Positions 42,502-52,298 of a DNA stretch of 64,000 bases are shown in pieces (positions within the stretch are counted from its first letter, which is position 1; every line of letters begins with the position of its first letter). The DNA is from CAWGGS01 sp046704745. GTDB lineage: Bacteria; Desulfobacterota; Desulfobulbia; Desulfobulbales; Desulfocapsaceae. Below the pieces are notes generated by a model. The model saw nothing but the letters and a program-made list of their open reading frames with translations, was not told where the DNA came from and made no database searches. The stretch lies in the NCBI GenBank assembly GCA_046704745.1, contig JBJKRL010000041.1, positions 1-64,000 on the forward strand, given 5' to 3'. Position numbers and translations under genes: made by a program.

Positions 42502-44346
42502 ATGTGTGGTATAGTCGGTTATGCCGGTCCCCGGCGTGTAGTCCCTGTTATTTTGGAAGGTCTCAGACGTCTTGAATATAGAGGATATGATTCGGCCGGA
42601 GTCGTATATCTGCAGGATGGAAAACTGATAAAATATCGTTGCCAGGGAAAACTCTCGAATCTTGAGGCGATAATCGATGAGGCCATTGTCGCTCCATCAA
42701 ATATCGGTCTGGGCCATACCCGCTGGGCAACCCACGGTGCTCCAACCACCGAAAACGCCCACCCGCACAGCGATTGTTCCGGTGATCTTGTGGTTGTCCA
42801 TAATGGGATCATTGAGAATTATGGCTCGCTCCGCCGGGAGCTCAAGGCGAAAGGGCATCATTTTGCCTCCGAGACCGACACCGAGGTCCTGGCGCATCTC
42901 ATTGAGGAGAATCTTGATGGAGATCTGGTGGCCGCGCTTAAGAAGTCTTTGGATATGGTCGAAGGCTCCTATGCCATTGGTGTTCTTTGGACCGGTATGC
43001 CCGATACGCTGGTTGCCGCCCGCAATCAGAGTCCTCTGGTGCTCGGAGTTGACGAGGGTGGACAAGGCTCCTTTCTTGCCTCCGACATCCCGGCATTGCT
43101 TCCTTTTACTAAGAATGTGATTTTCCTGGAGGACCGGGAGCTTGCTGTTTTAACGGCCTCCGGATGCGTCGTCTCCTCACTTGATACAGGCGAGAAGGTG
43201 AAAAAGGAGGTCACAACCATTGACTGGAATGCCGCCATGGCTGAAAAGGCTGGTTACAAGCATTTTATGCTCAAGGAAATCTATGAGCAGCCTCAAGCCA
43301 TTACCAATACCATCAGCGGCAGGATCAATCCCGAGTCCGGAGTTGTGGATCTCCCGGAAATAGGCATAACTGCCGAGGATATTGAAAATATTGATCGAAT
43401 TTTTCTCGTGGCCTGTGGCACCTCTTGGCATGCTGCCCTGGTGGCAAAATACTGGATAGAAAAATACGCCGGTATTCCAGTGGAAGTGGACATCGCCTCC
43501 GAATTTAGATATCGCAATCTATTGATCAACGAGCGGGTTCTGACAATATCGATTTCCCAATCGGGCGAGACCGCCGATACCCTGGCCGGTATTCGCCTTG
43601 CCAAGAAACTCGGTTCCAAGGTCGTCACCATCTGCAATGTTGTCGGCTCCACCATGACGCGTGAAGCACACGGAACCGTGTATACCCATGCCGGACCGGA
43701 GATCGGTGTGGCCTCAACCAAAGCCTTTATCTCTCAACTGGCGGCGCTTTTTCTGTTTACGCTTTACCTCAGCCAACAAAAAAAGAGCATCTCAAATGAA
43801 AAAAGCAAAGAGCTGGGGCAGGCATTGATAGGTATTGCCGGCGTGGTAAAGGAGATTTTGCCCGAGGTGGAAAGCCGGATTCAGACCTTGATCGAAGACT
43901 TTTATGATTGTCGTGATTTTCTCTTTATCGGACGAGGATTGAATTATCCCATTGCCTTGGAAGGCGCTTTGAAATTAAAAGAGATCTCCTATATCCATGC
44001 AGAGGGCTATGCCGCAGGAGAACTCAAACACGGCCCCATCGCACTGATTGACAAGGATATGCCGATCCTCGCTTTGATACCGCAGGATTCCGTTTATCAA
44101 AAGGTCATGTCCAACGTGGAAGAGATCAAGGCCAGGCAGGGCCGGCTGATCCTGATAGGCACCCAGGGAGACACGCATCTTTCCGGCATAACGAGTGACA
44201 TTCTTTATCTCCCGGCGGTATCCGAAGACATGAATCCGATTCTCTATACCATCCCGGCCCAATTGTTGGCCTATGAGATAGCAACAAGGCGTGGTTGCGA
44301 CGTCGATCAACCGAGGAATCTGGCCAAAAGTGTGACTGTTGAGTAA
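42502..44346 (+). CDS. glmS: Glucosamine-fructose-6-phosphate aminotransferase (isomerizing)
   Basis: First step to UDP-GlcNAc, feeding peptidoglycan and lipid A. 614 residues: N-terminal Ntn glutaminase with Cys2 (MCGIVGYAG), GHTRWATHG and the class II amidotransferase signature, then two SIS domains (SQSGETADTLAGIRLAK; GRGLNYPIALEGALKLKEIS) and the C-terminal DQPRNLAKSVTVE. Complete and normal in length. No glmS ribozyme was recognised upstream. Confidence 0.97.
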   Translation: MCGIVGYAGPRRVVPVILEGLRRLEYRGYDSAGVVYLQDGKLIKYRCQGKLSNLEAIIDEAIVAPSNIGLGHTRWATHGAPTTENAHPHSDCSGDLVVVHNGIIENYGSLRRELKAKGHHFASETDTEVLAHLIEENLDGDLVAALKKSLDMVEGSYAIGVLWTGMPDTLVAARNQSPLVLGVDEGGQGSFLASDIPALLPFTKNVIFLEDRELAVLTASGCVVSSLDTGEKVKKEVTTIDWNAAMAEKAGYKHFMLKEIYEQPQAITNTISGRINPESGVVDLPEIGITAEDIENIDRIFLVACGTSWHAALVAKYWIEKYAGIPVEVDIASEFRYRNLLINERVLTISISQSGETADTLAGIRLAKKLGSKVVTICNVVGSTMTREAHGTVYTHAGPEIGVASTKAFISQLAALFLFTLYLSQQKKSISNEKSKELGQALIGIAGVVKEILPEVESRIQTLIEDFYDCRDFLFIGRGLNYPIALEGALKLKEISYIHAEGYAAGELKHGPIALIDKDMPILALIPQDSVYQKVMSNVEEIKARQGRLILIGTQGDTHLSGITSDILYLPAVSEDMNPILYTIPAQLLAYEIATRRGCDVDQPRNLAKSVTVE

Positions 44347-44353
44347 TCTTGTT

Positions 44354-45349
44354 TCAGAGACCTTTCAGAGTCAGTTGCTGGATGATTCCCTCATCGAGGT
44401 TTTTGTTGAAATGGATGTGAATGCTGTAATCATTGTAGAGATGAAAAGAGACCGCAATAACTTTTCCTACAGTTGAAAGTGATGTTTTTTTATCACTTTT
44501 TTCAAAAGAAAAAGACAATAATAACTGGCGGGCGAGAAGCGCACGGGCTGTCGATTTTTTTGAACATCTGATCAGAAAGCAGGTTCCCGCAACCGATAGG
44601 TCCGAGAGCGTTCCCATAAATGAGTTTTCGGTCCGTTGGCCTTCCTTGGTCAGTAATGTGGCCTTAACCCGGCCCTCGATGGGGTATCGGGTATTGGTTC
44701 TTTTCTCCAGGTTTTTTCGATTGATGATTTCATCGACTCTTCCGGACCTGATACAGAAATCCGTGAGTTTGTCGTAGAGCCCCGGCTGCTTGTTATCCCA
44801 ATCATCCGCCGCAGCACTGTCCAGATAGCGCAAGTGGACTTCCGAATGACTCACGGCTGTAGCAGAGCAGAGGGAGATGGTGGTGAAAGTATATTCCCCC
44901 AGAATGTCGCCTTTTCCCAGTTGGGCAATAACTGTTCTTTTGTTATTCTTGCTGCTATAAATTGTTACCAGCCCCTTCTCGATTAAAAAGAGTCTGGTGT
45001 TTAGTGCCCCTTGTGCCAGAATAATTTTCCCAGGTGGTATAACGATTTTTTTCAAGCTGTAATACAGACAAATTTTTTCTTCAGTGCTCAAGGATTCGTA
45101 AAGATTTTCCCAGATTGCCAGATGATCTTTATTGATGCCTTCCGTCTTTGCCTTTTCGATGAGTTCCGCAGCTCGGATGATCTCGGTTAAAGCCATCGGG
45201 TTATCTGTCAGTAGTTTTTCTCGAAGCAATTCAGCCGTAGCTATATCTCCCTGGTCAATGGCAGCTTCTATAGCAAGGAAAAGATCTTTTGCGGGAAGGG
45301 CAGGGCTGTCTTTATGCGGATTGCTCAAGTCGTCGGGGGGGGAGGACAT
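44354..45349 (-). CDS. Cyclic-nucleotide-binding plus PilZ domain protein
   Basis: 331 residues. After a helical N-terminal region comes a cNMP-binding beta-roll (about 85-185; IVIPPGKIILAQGALNTRLF, GDILGEYTF), then a linker and a PilZ domain (KRTNTRYPIEGRVKATL; DLSVAGTCFLI). The design suggests it integrates a cyclic nucleotide with cyclic-di-GMP. The CNB phosphate cassette looks atypical, so ligand binding is uncertain. AAGGAGA precedes ATG 45349. Converges with glmS. Confidence 0.82.
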   Translation of the reverse strand: MSSPPDDLSNPHKDSPALPAKDLFLAIEAAIDQGDIATAELLREKLLTDNPMALTEIIRAAELIEKAKTEGINKDHLAIWENLYESLSTEEKICLYYSLKKIVIPPGKIILAQGALNTRLFLIEKGLVTIYSSKNNKRTVIAQLGKGDILGEYTFTTISLCSATAVSHSEVHLRYLDSAAADDWDNKQPGLYDKLTDFCIRSGRVDEIINRKNLEKRTNTRYPIEGRVKATLLTKEGQRTENSFMGTLSDLSVAGTCFLIRCSKKSTARALLARQLLLSFSFEKSDKKTSLSTVGKVIAVSFHLYNDYSIHIHFNKNLDEGIIQQLTLKGL

Positions 45350-45541
45350 TATCGCATCTCCTTGTACCGCTTTGCCGATTGGGTACGTTTTAACTTAATA
45401 TCACTTAAATTATACATAAATTTTGTTTCTTTACAAAATGGAAAGGAAAAGAGTTGGTTTTTGTCTTTGAAATGGTAACATAAGAATATCTCCTTATTAT
45501 GATTGGCCATACTCAACGTCCTTTTCAAACGGAAAGTTGCC

Positions 45542-48262
45542 ATGTCGATCAAGAATCTTGATGTTCTTTTCAATCCCCAGCGCATAGCGGTCATTGGAGC
45601 AACAGATGACAATCAGATGGTGGGATATCACATCTTTAAGAATCTCATCAACAATGGTTTCAACGGGATAGTTCATCCAGTAAATCCCATCCTCCGGGGG
45701 GTGCAGGGGGTCGAAGCCTATCCATCCATAGGAGATATTCCCCATCCCATCGATTTGGCCATGGTGGCCGGTACTTCGGAAAATCTCCTAAACGTTTTGA
45801 GTGAATGCGGGAAAAAGGGCGTCAAAAGTATTGTTGTACTGGCCCCGGATCAGAATCGTATGAAGGATGCTCATTTAATTGAAAAATATATAAATAAGAT
45901 GCCTTCTGTTCATGGATGCAGGGTTCTTGGTCCGAATTCAATGGGGTTTGTGAGACCGTCCAAGAAACTCAATGCCAGTCTGTATCCGGAAATGCCTAAA
46001 AAGGGAAATATTGCCTTCATCTCCCAAAGCGGAATCTTTCCCACAGCTTTTCTTCAACATGCTATCCGAAAAAATGTAGGTTTCAGCTATTTCATCTCTC
46101 TGGGATACAAACTCGATATCAATATCTCAGATCTTATCGATTATCTTGGTTCGGATTACAGAACGCGGGCCATTTTTCTCCACCTGGAAAGTATTAATAA
46201 TGGGAGACGGTTCGTAACCGCCATCAGGAGCTATGCCAAGACCAAGCCTATCGTCGTTGTTCGGCCCAACAAGTCGGATCTGCACCCCCTGTTCTCATTG
46301 ACCCATTCCGGATATCTTGCAGCTGAAGATTTGGTTTATGATGCTGTTTTTAAAAGGGCCGGAAGCCTTAAGGTCAACAATATGGTTGATCTTCTCTATA
46401 TGGTTGAAACAATAGCGAAACAAAATAGACCGAAAGGGAAAAGGCTTCTGGTGGTTTCCAACTCAACCGCTCCGTCTGCCATGGCTGTTGATATTTTGCA
46501 AAGGATGGGGGGATCGTTGGCTGAACTGAGTAGAGAGACCCTGGAAATAATCAGTTCGAGCCTTTCAACCACACATGATTTTCAAAATCCCCTTCACTTG
46601 CATACCGACGCCCGGTCGCCTGAATATAAGGCCGTGGTTGAAACATGTTTAAAGGACAAAAACGTCGACGGACTTTTGGTCATCTGTATTCCTTTTCCCG
46701 GTGTTGATATGAGGATGGTGGCAGAATCGATCATAACGGCGGTCAAGGACAATACCCAGACCCCGATTTTTGTCAGCTGGTGCGGCGAGGAGACAGCGAC
46801 CGCTGCGATTGAATATTTAAATAATAAAGGAATACCAACATATTATACACCTGAGCAGGCCGTTAAGAGTTTTATGTACATGTACAGGTATGATTATAAT
46901 CTGAGACTTCTTCAGGAGACGCCTGAGGTTATTGTCAAAAATTTCTCTCCTGATCTGGAAAGCTCTGAGAGGATCATCAGAGACTGCATGGAACACAACA
47001 GGTATATGCTTCATGCCGACGAGGCCAACGCGATTTTGGGTAAGTACGGAATTCCGGTACTTGAAACAATCAGGGTATCTTCCACTCAGGATGCGTTGCA
47101 GGCTGCGCAACGCATCGGCTATCCCGTAGTCATGAAGATCGACTCTGTTAACGTCAGGAACACATTTCAGAAAGGAGGCGTTTTAGTTAACCTCCATAAT
47201 GAAGATGCAGTACTTCATGCTTTCGACGCCTTGGAGCGTCAGCTTGTCGGATTTGAGGATGAAGAGGGGCGGGTACTTGTTCAACCCATGGTTTTTACAG
47301 TGGGTTATCAGCTCGCCATTGGCGCCAAGAAGAGTCGGAATTTCGGAACGATAATACTATTCGGACTTGGCGGGGAGTACCTCAGAGCGGAAAAGGATTA
47401 CACGATAGGACTTCCTCCTTTGAACCAGACGCTTGCCAGACGGATGATGGAAGAGACAAAAATATATCAGTACTTTCAAACAATACCTTCATATCAAAAC
47501 GCTTTACGCCAACTTGAGGAAGTACTTGTTCGATTTTCACAACTGATCATCGATCTGCCGCAAATAGGCGAGATTGATCTTAATCCTATTTTACTGACTG
47601 AGAATGAAGGGCTTATCATCCTCGATGCAGATATCCGGCTTGATAGCCGCTTACCCAAAAAATATAAATGGGTGAAGGGGGACCTCTGTCCGCTGCATCT
47701 CTCCATTTCCCCCTATCCGTTTCGCTATGAACGAATAATGACTTTGAAAGACGGAACACTTATTCAAATTCGACCCGTTCGGGGAGAAGATGAACCTGCA
47801 CTCAATACCTTCTTTTCTTCTCTTTCTGATGATTCCGTGTACTTCCGGTTCGGTCAGCATCGAATAAATATGCCCCATGAGTCACTGGCTCGCTTCTGTC
47901 AGGTAGATTATGACAGGGATATCGCCTTTCTTGCCTTTGCAAGAGTGAAGGAGAATGTCATAATCGGAGATGTTCGATTAAACCGTTTTGCCGATTTGGA
48001 AAAGGCAGAGTTGTCCTTTGTTGTTGCTGATGAATGGCAAAGCAGGGGAATTGGCAGCGTATTGATGGAATATTGTATAACGACGGCTAAAGAGATCGGG
48101 GTCAAGACGCTCTTGATGGAAATACTCAGGGAAAATCAGAAAATGATACGTTTTGGGCAGAAATACGGCTTTCATCGCATTCCTGGTGGTGGAGACGACG
48201 ATATGATTGAAGTCATTTTGGAAATCGGGGGCGAGAACGCCTTGCGTCCAGGCAAGGCATAG
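45542..48262 (+). CDS. Pat-type protein lysine acetyltransferase (acyl-CoA synthetase-like plus GNAT)
   Basis: 906 residues in the order CoA-binding domain (NPQRIAVIGATDDNQMVGY), succinyl-CoA-ligase-like domains (ISQSGIFPTAFL; LTHSGYLAAEDL), ATP-grasp domain (ILGKYGIPVLETIRVSSTQD; GGVLVNL) and a C-terminal GNAT domain (LSFVVADEWQSRGIGSVLME). This matches the large Pat/YfiQ acetyltransferases that switch off acetyl-CoA synthetases by lysine acetylation; the ligase half is usually regulatory rather than catalytic. ATG 45542 gives the family N-terminus; the open frame upstream (45503) begins at TTG. Targets not in the window. Confidence 0.88.
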   Translation: MSIKNLDVLFNPQRIAVIGATDDNQMVGYHIFKNLINNGFNGIVHPVNPILRGVQGVEAYPSIGDIPHPIDLAMVAGTSENLLNVLSECGKKGVKSIVVLAPDQNRMKDAHLIEKYINKMPSVHGCRVLGPNSMGFVRPSKKLNASLYPEMPKKGNIAFISQSGIFPTAFLQHAIRKNVGFSYFISLGYKLDINISDLIDYLGSDYRTRAIFLHLESINNGRRFVTAIRSYAKTKPIVVVRPNKSDLHPLFSLTHSGYLAAEDLVYDAVFKRAGSLKVNNMVDLLYMVETIAKQNRPKGKRLLVVSNSTAPSAMAVDILQRMGGSLAELSRETLEIISSSLSTTHDFQNPLHLHTDARSPEYKAVVETCLKDKNVDGLLVICIPFPGVDMRMVAESIITAVKDNTQTPIFVSWCGEETATAAIEYLNNKGIPTYYTPEQAVKSFMYMYRYDYNLRLLQETPEVIVKNFSPDLESSERIIRDCMEHNRYMLHADEANAILGKYGIPVLETIRVSSTQDALQAAQRIGYPVVMKIDSVNVRNTFQKGGVLVNLHNEDAVLHAFDALERQLVGFEDEEGRVLVQPMVFTVGYQLAIGAKKSRNFGTIILFGLGGEYLRAEKDYTIGLPPLNQTLARRMMEETKIYQYFQTIPSYQNALRQLEEVLVRFSQLIIDLPQIGEIDLNPILLTENEGLIILDADIRLDSRLPKKYKWVKGDLCPLHLSISPYPFRYERIMTLKDGTLIQIRPVRGEDEPALNTFFSSLSDDSVYFRFGQHRINMPHESLARFCQVDYDRDIAFLAFARVKENVIIGDVRLNRFADLEKAELSFVVADEWQSRGIGSVLMEYCITTAKEIGVKTLLMEILRENQKMIRFGQKYGFHRIPGGGDDDMIEVILEIGGENALRPGKA

Positions 48263-48507
48263 GACATTCTCATTATCGATTCTCATCAGAGTTTACATGT
48301 CGGCGGATCAAGGTATCGCCTTTTCTTGAATTACCATGTTTTTCCTATCAACTAAGAATGTTGGGGCATTTGAGGTTTGTTTCTTGGCTTTACGTCACAT
48401 GTGGATTAAGGTGCCGGAGATATAGATTTTAGTACCCTGCAGATTCGCTTTCTGTTTTGTTGCAAGAGATCTATCTCAAGGTACTTTTCCCCATTTTGGG
48501 GGTTGTC

Positions 48508-49689
48508 ATGAGAGAACAAACAATGATACAAACCGGACTGGCCTGCTTACTAAAAGAAATTCCTGCATCCATTCTCGGAAATCGTGTAGGTCTGTTGTCG
48601 AATCAGGCGTCAACCGACGGCAGTCTAAGGCACGGCAAAGAGACAATTCAGAAGAAGTTGGGAAAAGGACTGACCTGCCTATTTTCTCCGCAGCATGGGT
48701 TTTTTTCCGAAAAACAGGATAATATGGTTGAATCCGACCATGGAGTCGATCCTTGCACGGGACTTCCTCTTTTTAGCCTTTATGGTGAGAGCAGACGCCC
48801 GTCAAAAGCTATGTTTGATCTATTCGATGTCTTGCTCATTGATCTCGTTGATGTGGGAACACGGGTATATACCTTCCTCTACACCATGGCCTATTGTCTG
48901 GAGGCAGCCGCCCAATGGGGGAAAAAAGTCGTTGTATTGGATCGGCCCAATCCACTGGGCGGCGAGAAGATTGAAGGCAATGTTCTTGATACAGACTGCG
49001 CATCATTTGTCGGACTCTACCCGCTCCCCATGCGTCATGGATTGACCTTCGGCGAGTTGGCCCTCTATATCAACCAGGAGTTCCATATCGATGCCGACCT
49101 TGAGGTTATTCCCATGCGGGGCTGGAAAAGATCGATGCTGTTTCGAGAAACGGGCCTGCCTTGGGTCTTCCCTTCTCCGAATATGCCCACCCCTGAAACG
49201 GCAATTGTGTATCCGGGGCAGGTAATATGGGAGGGCACGAATGTTTCGGAGGGGCGGGGAACGACGTTGCCGTTCGAACTTGTGGGAGCGCCTTTTTGGG
49301 AGCATGAACCGATTTTAGATTTTTTGTCGGCCATACCTTTACCCGGATGTTTTTTAAGACCGTTGGTCTTTGAGCCGACCTCCGGAAAATGGGCGGGCCG
49401 GTCATGTAAGGGGGTTCAGGTCCACGTAACCGATCCGAAAACATTTCTTCCATACAGGACGAGTCTTGCCCTGTTGCAAGCAAATCTGCATCTTTATTCT
49501 GGTGTGTTTCACTATAAAGATCCACCGTATGAATATGAATATGAACGATTACCTCTGGATCTCATCCTCGGTTCGGCCAAAATCCGAAGACAGGTTGAAG
49601 GGCAGATGGATATCCTTGAAATCGAACAGGAATGGGCAGAGGAATTGGCATCATTTGCCCGAAGAAGGGAGAAGTACCTTCTCTATTGA
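48508..49689 (+). CDS. DUF1343 / NamZ-type exo-beta-N-acetylmuramidase
   Basis: 393 residues matching DUF1343, whose member NamZ removes N-acetylmuramic acid from peptidoglycan fragments. Recognisable parts are GNRVGLLSNQAS, LFSPQHGFFSEKQDNM, PLFSLYGESRRPS, VLLIDLVDVGTRVYTFLYT, VLDRPNPLGG and WVFPSPNMPTP and GTNVSEGRGTTLPFE. The usual export signal is not evident from ATG 48508, so localisation is open. Codons up to 48457 are open but add nothing typical of the family. Fits peptidoglycan recycling. Confidence 0.85.
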   Translation: MREQTMIQTGLACLLKEIPASILGNRVGLLSNQASTDGSLRHGKETIQKKLGKGLTCLFSPQHGFFSEKQDNMVESDHGVDPCTGLPLFSLYGESRRPSKAMFDLFDVLLIDLVDVGTRVYTFLYTMAYCLEAAAQWGKKVVVLDRPNPLGGEKIEGNVLDTDCASFVGLYPLPMRHGLTFGELALYINQEFHIDADLEVIPMRGWKRSMLFRETGLPWVFPSPNMPTPETAIVYPGQVIWEGTNVSEGRGTTLPFELVGAPFWEHEPILDFLSAIPLPGCFLRPLVFEPTSGKWAGRSCKGVQVHVTDPKTFLPYRTSLALLQANLHLYSGVFHYKDPPYEYEYERLPLDLILGSAKIRRQVEGQMDILEIEQEWAEELASFARRREKYLLY

Positions 49690-49766
49690 CAATGGTGGTT
49701 CGGTACTGTTGTTATCAGATTTTATTTATTTTCTCGTAAGCTTAGAGTATCATTTTGAGGTATGTG

Positions 49767-50810
49767 ATGATGAAAAAAAAGGTGAGTCTCCAGTTTTTAG
49801 CCCAGCTGGTACAAGGAGAAATTGTCGGTGACGACGATATCCAGATCCATGGATTGGCCTCGATAGAGACTGCTGGCCCGGGAGAAATAACCTTTCTTGT
49901 CAAGGCAAACAGGCTCGAAACTCTCGCTGCCACCAAGGCTTCCGCAGTATTGGTGCCGATGGAGGTCAAGACGGCCCATACGGCTTTGATTCGCGTAAAA
50001 GACCCCTATCTTGCATCGGCTAGGATTCACAACTATCTTTTGGAAGAACCGTTTGAACCGAAAGGAATTCATGCATCGGCCTGTATCGGATCAGAGTGTG
50101 CTATTCCCGACCAGGTGAGTATTGCGCCTCTTGTGGTGATCGGCGATCGTGTAAAACTGGGGCTGCGGGTTAGCATAGGATCAGGCACCGTTATCGGTGA
50201 TGATGTGGAGATAGGCGACGATACTGTTGTAAAGGCCAATGTAACGATCGAAAAAGAGTGTTGCATAGGTCGTCGGGTGATCATTCATCCCGGTGCCGTA
50301 ATTGGTAGTGAAGGATATGGCTATGCCGTAGATGAAAAAGGTTGTCATGTCAAAAGACCCCAGGTCGGAATTGTCCGAATAGATGACGATGTGGAAATAG
50401 GCGCAAATACTTGTGTAGATCGAGCCACCTATGGTGTGACCTGGATAAAATCGGGAACCAAAATCGACAACCTTGTGCAGCTTGGCCATAATGTTATTAT
50501 CGGAGAGAACTCGCTTCTAGTGGCCCAGGTAGGTTTGGCCGGTTCTACGACCCTTGGACGAAATGTGGTACTTGGTGGTAAAGTCGGGGTAAAAGGACAT
50601 GTGCATTTAGATGATGGAGTGATGGTGGCGGCCGGCAGCGGTGTGCATCAAAATCTGGGGAAAGGTTCAATCGTCGGTGGCGTTCCGGCAATACCTGTCA
50701 GACAATGGGCGAAATCGGTTGCCGTCTATGCACGGCTTCCGGAAATAGCAAAGGATGTCAATCAGTTGAAGAAGGATGTTGATAGTTTGAAAAACGAAAA
50801 TGAAAAATAA
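49767..50810 (+). CDS. lpxD: UDP-3-O-acylglucosamine N-acyltransferase LpxD
   Basis: Third step of lipid A synthesis: adds the N-linked hydroxyacyl chain. 347 residues: N-terminal uridine-binding domain (EIVGDDDIQIHGLASIETAG), then a left-handed beta-helix with many hexapeptide repeats, the catalytic His in LVQLGHNVIIGENSLLV and a C-terminal coil (NQLKKDVDSLKNENEK). GAGG lies before ATG 49767. Heads the lpxD-fabZ-lpxI series. Confidence 0.95.
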   Translation: MMKKKVSLQFLAQLVQGEIVGDDDIQIHGLASIETAGPGEITFLVKANRLETLAATKASAVLVPMEVKTAHTALIRVKDPYLASARIHNYLLEEPFEPKGIHASACIGSECAIPDQVSIAPLVVIGDRVKLGLRVSIGSGTVIGDDVEIGDDTVVKANVTIEKECCIGRRVIIHPGAVIGSEGYGYAVDEKGCHVKRPQVGIVRIDDDVEIGANTCVDRATYGVTWIKSGTKIDNLVQLGHNVIIGENSLLVAQVGLAGSTTLGRNVVLGGKVGVKGHVHLDDGVMVAAGSGVHQNLGKGSIVGGVPAIPVRQWAKSVAVYARLPEIAKDVNQLKKDVDSLKNENEK

Positions 50811-50942
50811 ATTGACATCATAAGACACCTGAAATACATCAGGAACAACACGATAAATTTACAAGTTCCAACGACGAACCGTCGGCAGGTATATTCTTTA
50901 GGGAGCTGACACAGAAAGGCATTTGAATAAGGAGAGGAGAAA

Positions 50943-51395
50943 ATGACCAAGGTTATTATCCCGGACAATATAGATATCTTAGAAATTCTACGATTATTGC
51001 CCCATCGATATCCTTTTGTAATGGTGGATAGAATACTATCCTTGGTCCCGGAAAAAAGTGTGACGGGGATTAAAAATGTGACTATAAACGAGCCCTTTTT
51101 TCAGGGGCATTTCCCTGAGAAGCCTGTGATGCCGGGAGTTCTGATCCTGGAAGGGATGGCACAGACTGGTGGGATTATGGCGTATTATTCTCTTCCTGAG
51201 AATATCGGCAACAAACTCTTATATTTTGCAGGAATCGATAAGGCCAGGTTTCGTAAACCGGTTATTCCTGGAGATCAGATTGTCTTCAACATGGAGGTAA
51301 TAAAACATAAACGCGGTATTCTGGTGATGAAGGGAGCAGCAAATGTTGATGGAAAATTAGTCGCCGAGGCCGAGTTGATGGCTTCTTTCGGTTAG
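50943..51395 (+). CDS. fabZ: 3-hydroxyacyl-ACP dehydratase FabZ
   Basis: Dehydrates 3-hydroxyacyl-ACP in fatty-acid synthesis; the same hydroxyacyl pool supplies lipid A. 150 residues with the hot-dog fold motifs LLPHRYPFVMVDRIL (catalytic His) and GHFPEKPVMPGVLILEGMAQ (catalytic Glu). AGGAGAGG precedes the ATG. Follows lpxD after 132 bases, which contain a TTGACA-like hexamer and may hold a second promoter. In most genomes lpxA comes next; here it does not. Confidence 0.96.
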   Translation: MTKVIIPDNIDILEILRLLPHRYPFVMVDRILSLVPEKSVTGIKNVTINEPFFQGHFPEKPVMPGVLILEGMAQTGGIMAYYSLPENIGNKLLYFAGIDKARFRKPVIPGDQIVFNMEVIKHKRGILVMKGAANVDGKLVAEAELMASFG

Positions 51396-51433
51396 AAAAG
51401 AGTTGGAATGAACAAAAAATCATTGGGTGATCG

Positions 51434-52276
51434 ATGGATATAGATCACCGGAATATCGGTATTATTGCAGGGGCAGGTCAATTCCCGCTTCTCTTTATTG
51501 AGACAGCCAAAAAAGCCGGAAGAAAGGTTGTTGTCGTTGCACATAAAAATGAGACATCCCCGTTCGTAGCCGAGGCGGCTGATGCCGTGTGCTGGATCAA
51601 GCTTGGTCAACTTGGTAAAATTATAAGGTTTTTTAAGGAGCAGGCAACAGGAGAAATTGTTTTTCTTGGTTCTATTTCTAAGACCAGGATATTTCGGGAT
51701 GTCCTGCCGGATTTGAAAGGTCTATCGTTGTGGAATACGATCAGTGCCAAGCAAGATGATGCCATACTGCGTGCCGTTGCCGCGGCTCTTGAGGCCGAAG
51801 GTATAAAAGTTCTTGAATCCACCCTGTATTTACAGCATCTTCTCTTCCCTAAAGGTGTTCTGACACGGAAAAAGCCGGACAAAAAACAACGGGAGGACAT
51901 AGCCTTCGGCTGGATGAACGCCAGGGCTATAGGCCGAATGGATATCGGTCAATGCATTGTCGTGCGAAATCTTTGTATTGCCGCTGTCGAGGCAATGGAA
52001 GGGACGGATGCAACGATTCTTCGAGGTGGAGAGTTGGTCAAAGAAAAAGCCGTGGTGGTCAAAGTGAGAAAACCCGGGCAGGATTTTCGTTTTGATCTGC
52101 CGGCTACGGGATTTACGACAATTGAAAAGCTGAAAAGGGTACACGCAGCGGTGCTTGCCGTTGAGGCGGGACAGTCTCTACTTTTCGATCGTGAGAAGGT
52201 CGTAAAGGAAGCCGATGCGGCCGGTATCATTGTAATCGGAGTGGAAGAAAAGGAAGATGGGAGCCTTGAATATTAG
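51434..52276 (+). CDS. lpxI: UDP-2,3-diacylglucosamine pyrophosphatase LpxI
   Basis: Cleaves UDP-2,3-diacylglucosamine to lipid X in lipid A synthesis, replacing LpxH. 280 residues of the DUF1009 type: IGIIAGAGQFPLLFIETAKK, GEIVFLGSISKTRIF, the Asp-rich core QDDAILRAVAAALEAEG and the catalytic-domain end (RGGELVKEKAVVVKVRKPGQ, FDLPATGFTTIEKL). 38 bases after fabZ on the same strand. Position directly after fabZ is where lpxA is often found. Confidence 0.95.
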   Translation: MDIDHRNIGIIAGAGQFPLLFIETAKKAGRKVVVVAHKNETSPFVAEAADAVCWIKLGQLGKIIRFFKEQATGEIVFLGSISKTRIFRDVLPDLKGLSLWNTISAKQDDAILRAVAAALEAEGIKVLESTLYLQHLLFPKGVLTRKKPDKKQREDIAFGWMNARAIGRMDIGQCIVVRNLCIAAVEAMEGTDATILRGGELVKEKAVVVKVRKPGQDFRFDLPATGFTTIEKLKRVHAAVLAVEAGQSLLFDREKVVKEADAAGIIVIGVEEKEDGSLEY

Positions 52277-52298
52277 GCGTTGATCATTGTGATACTTT

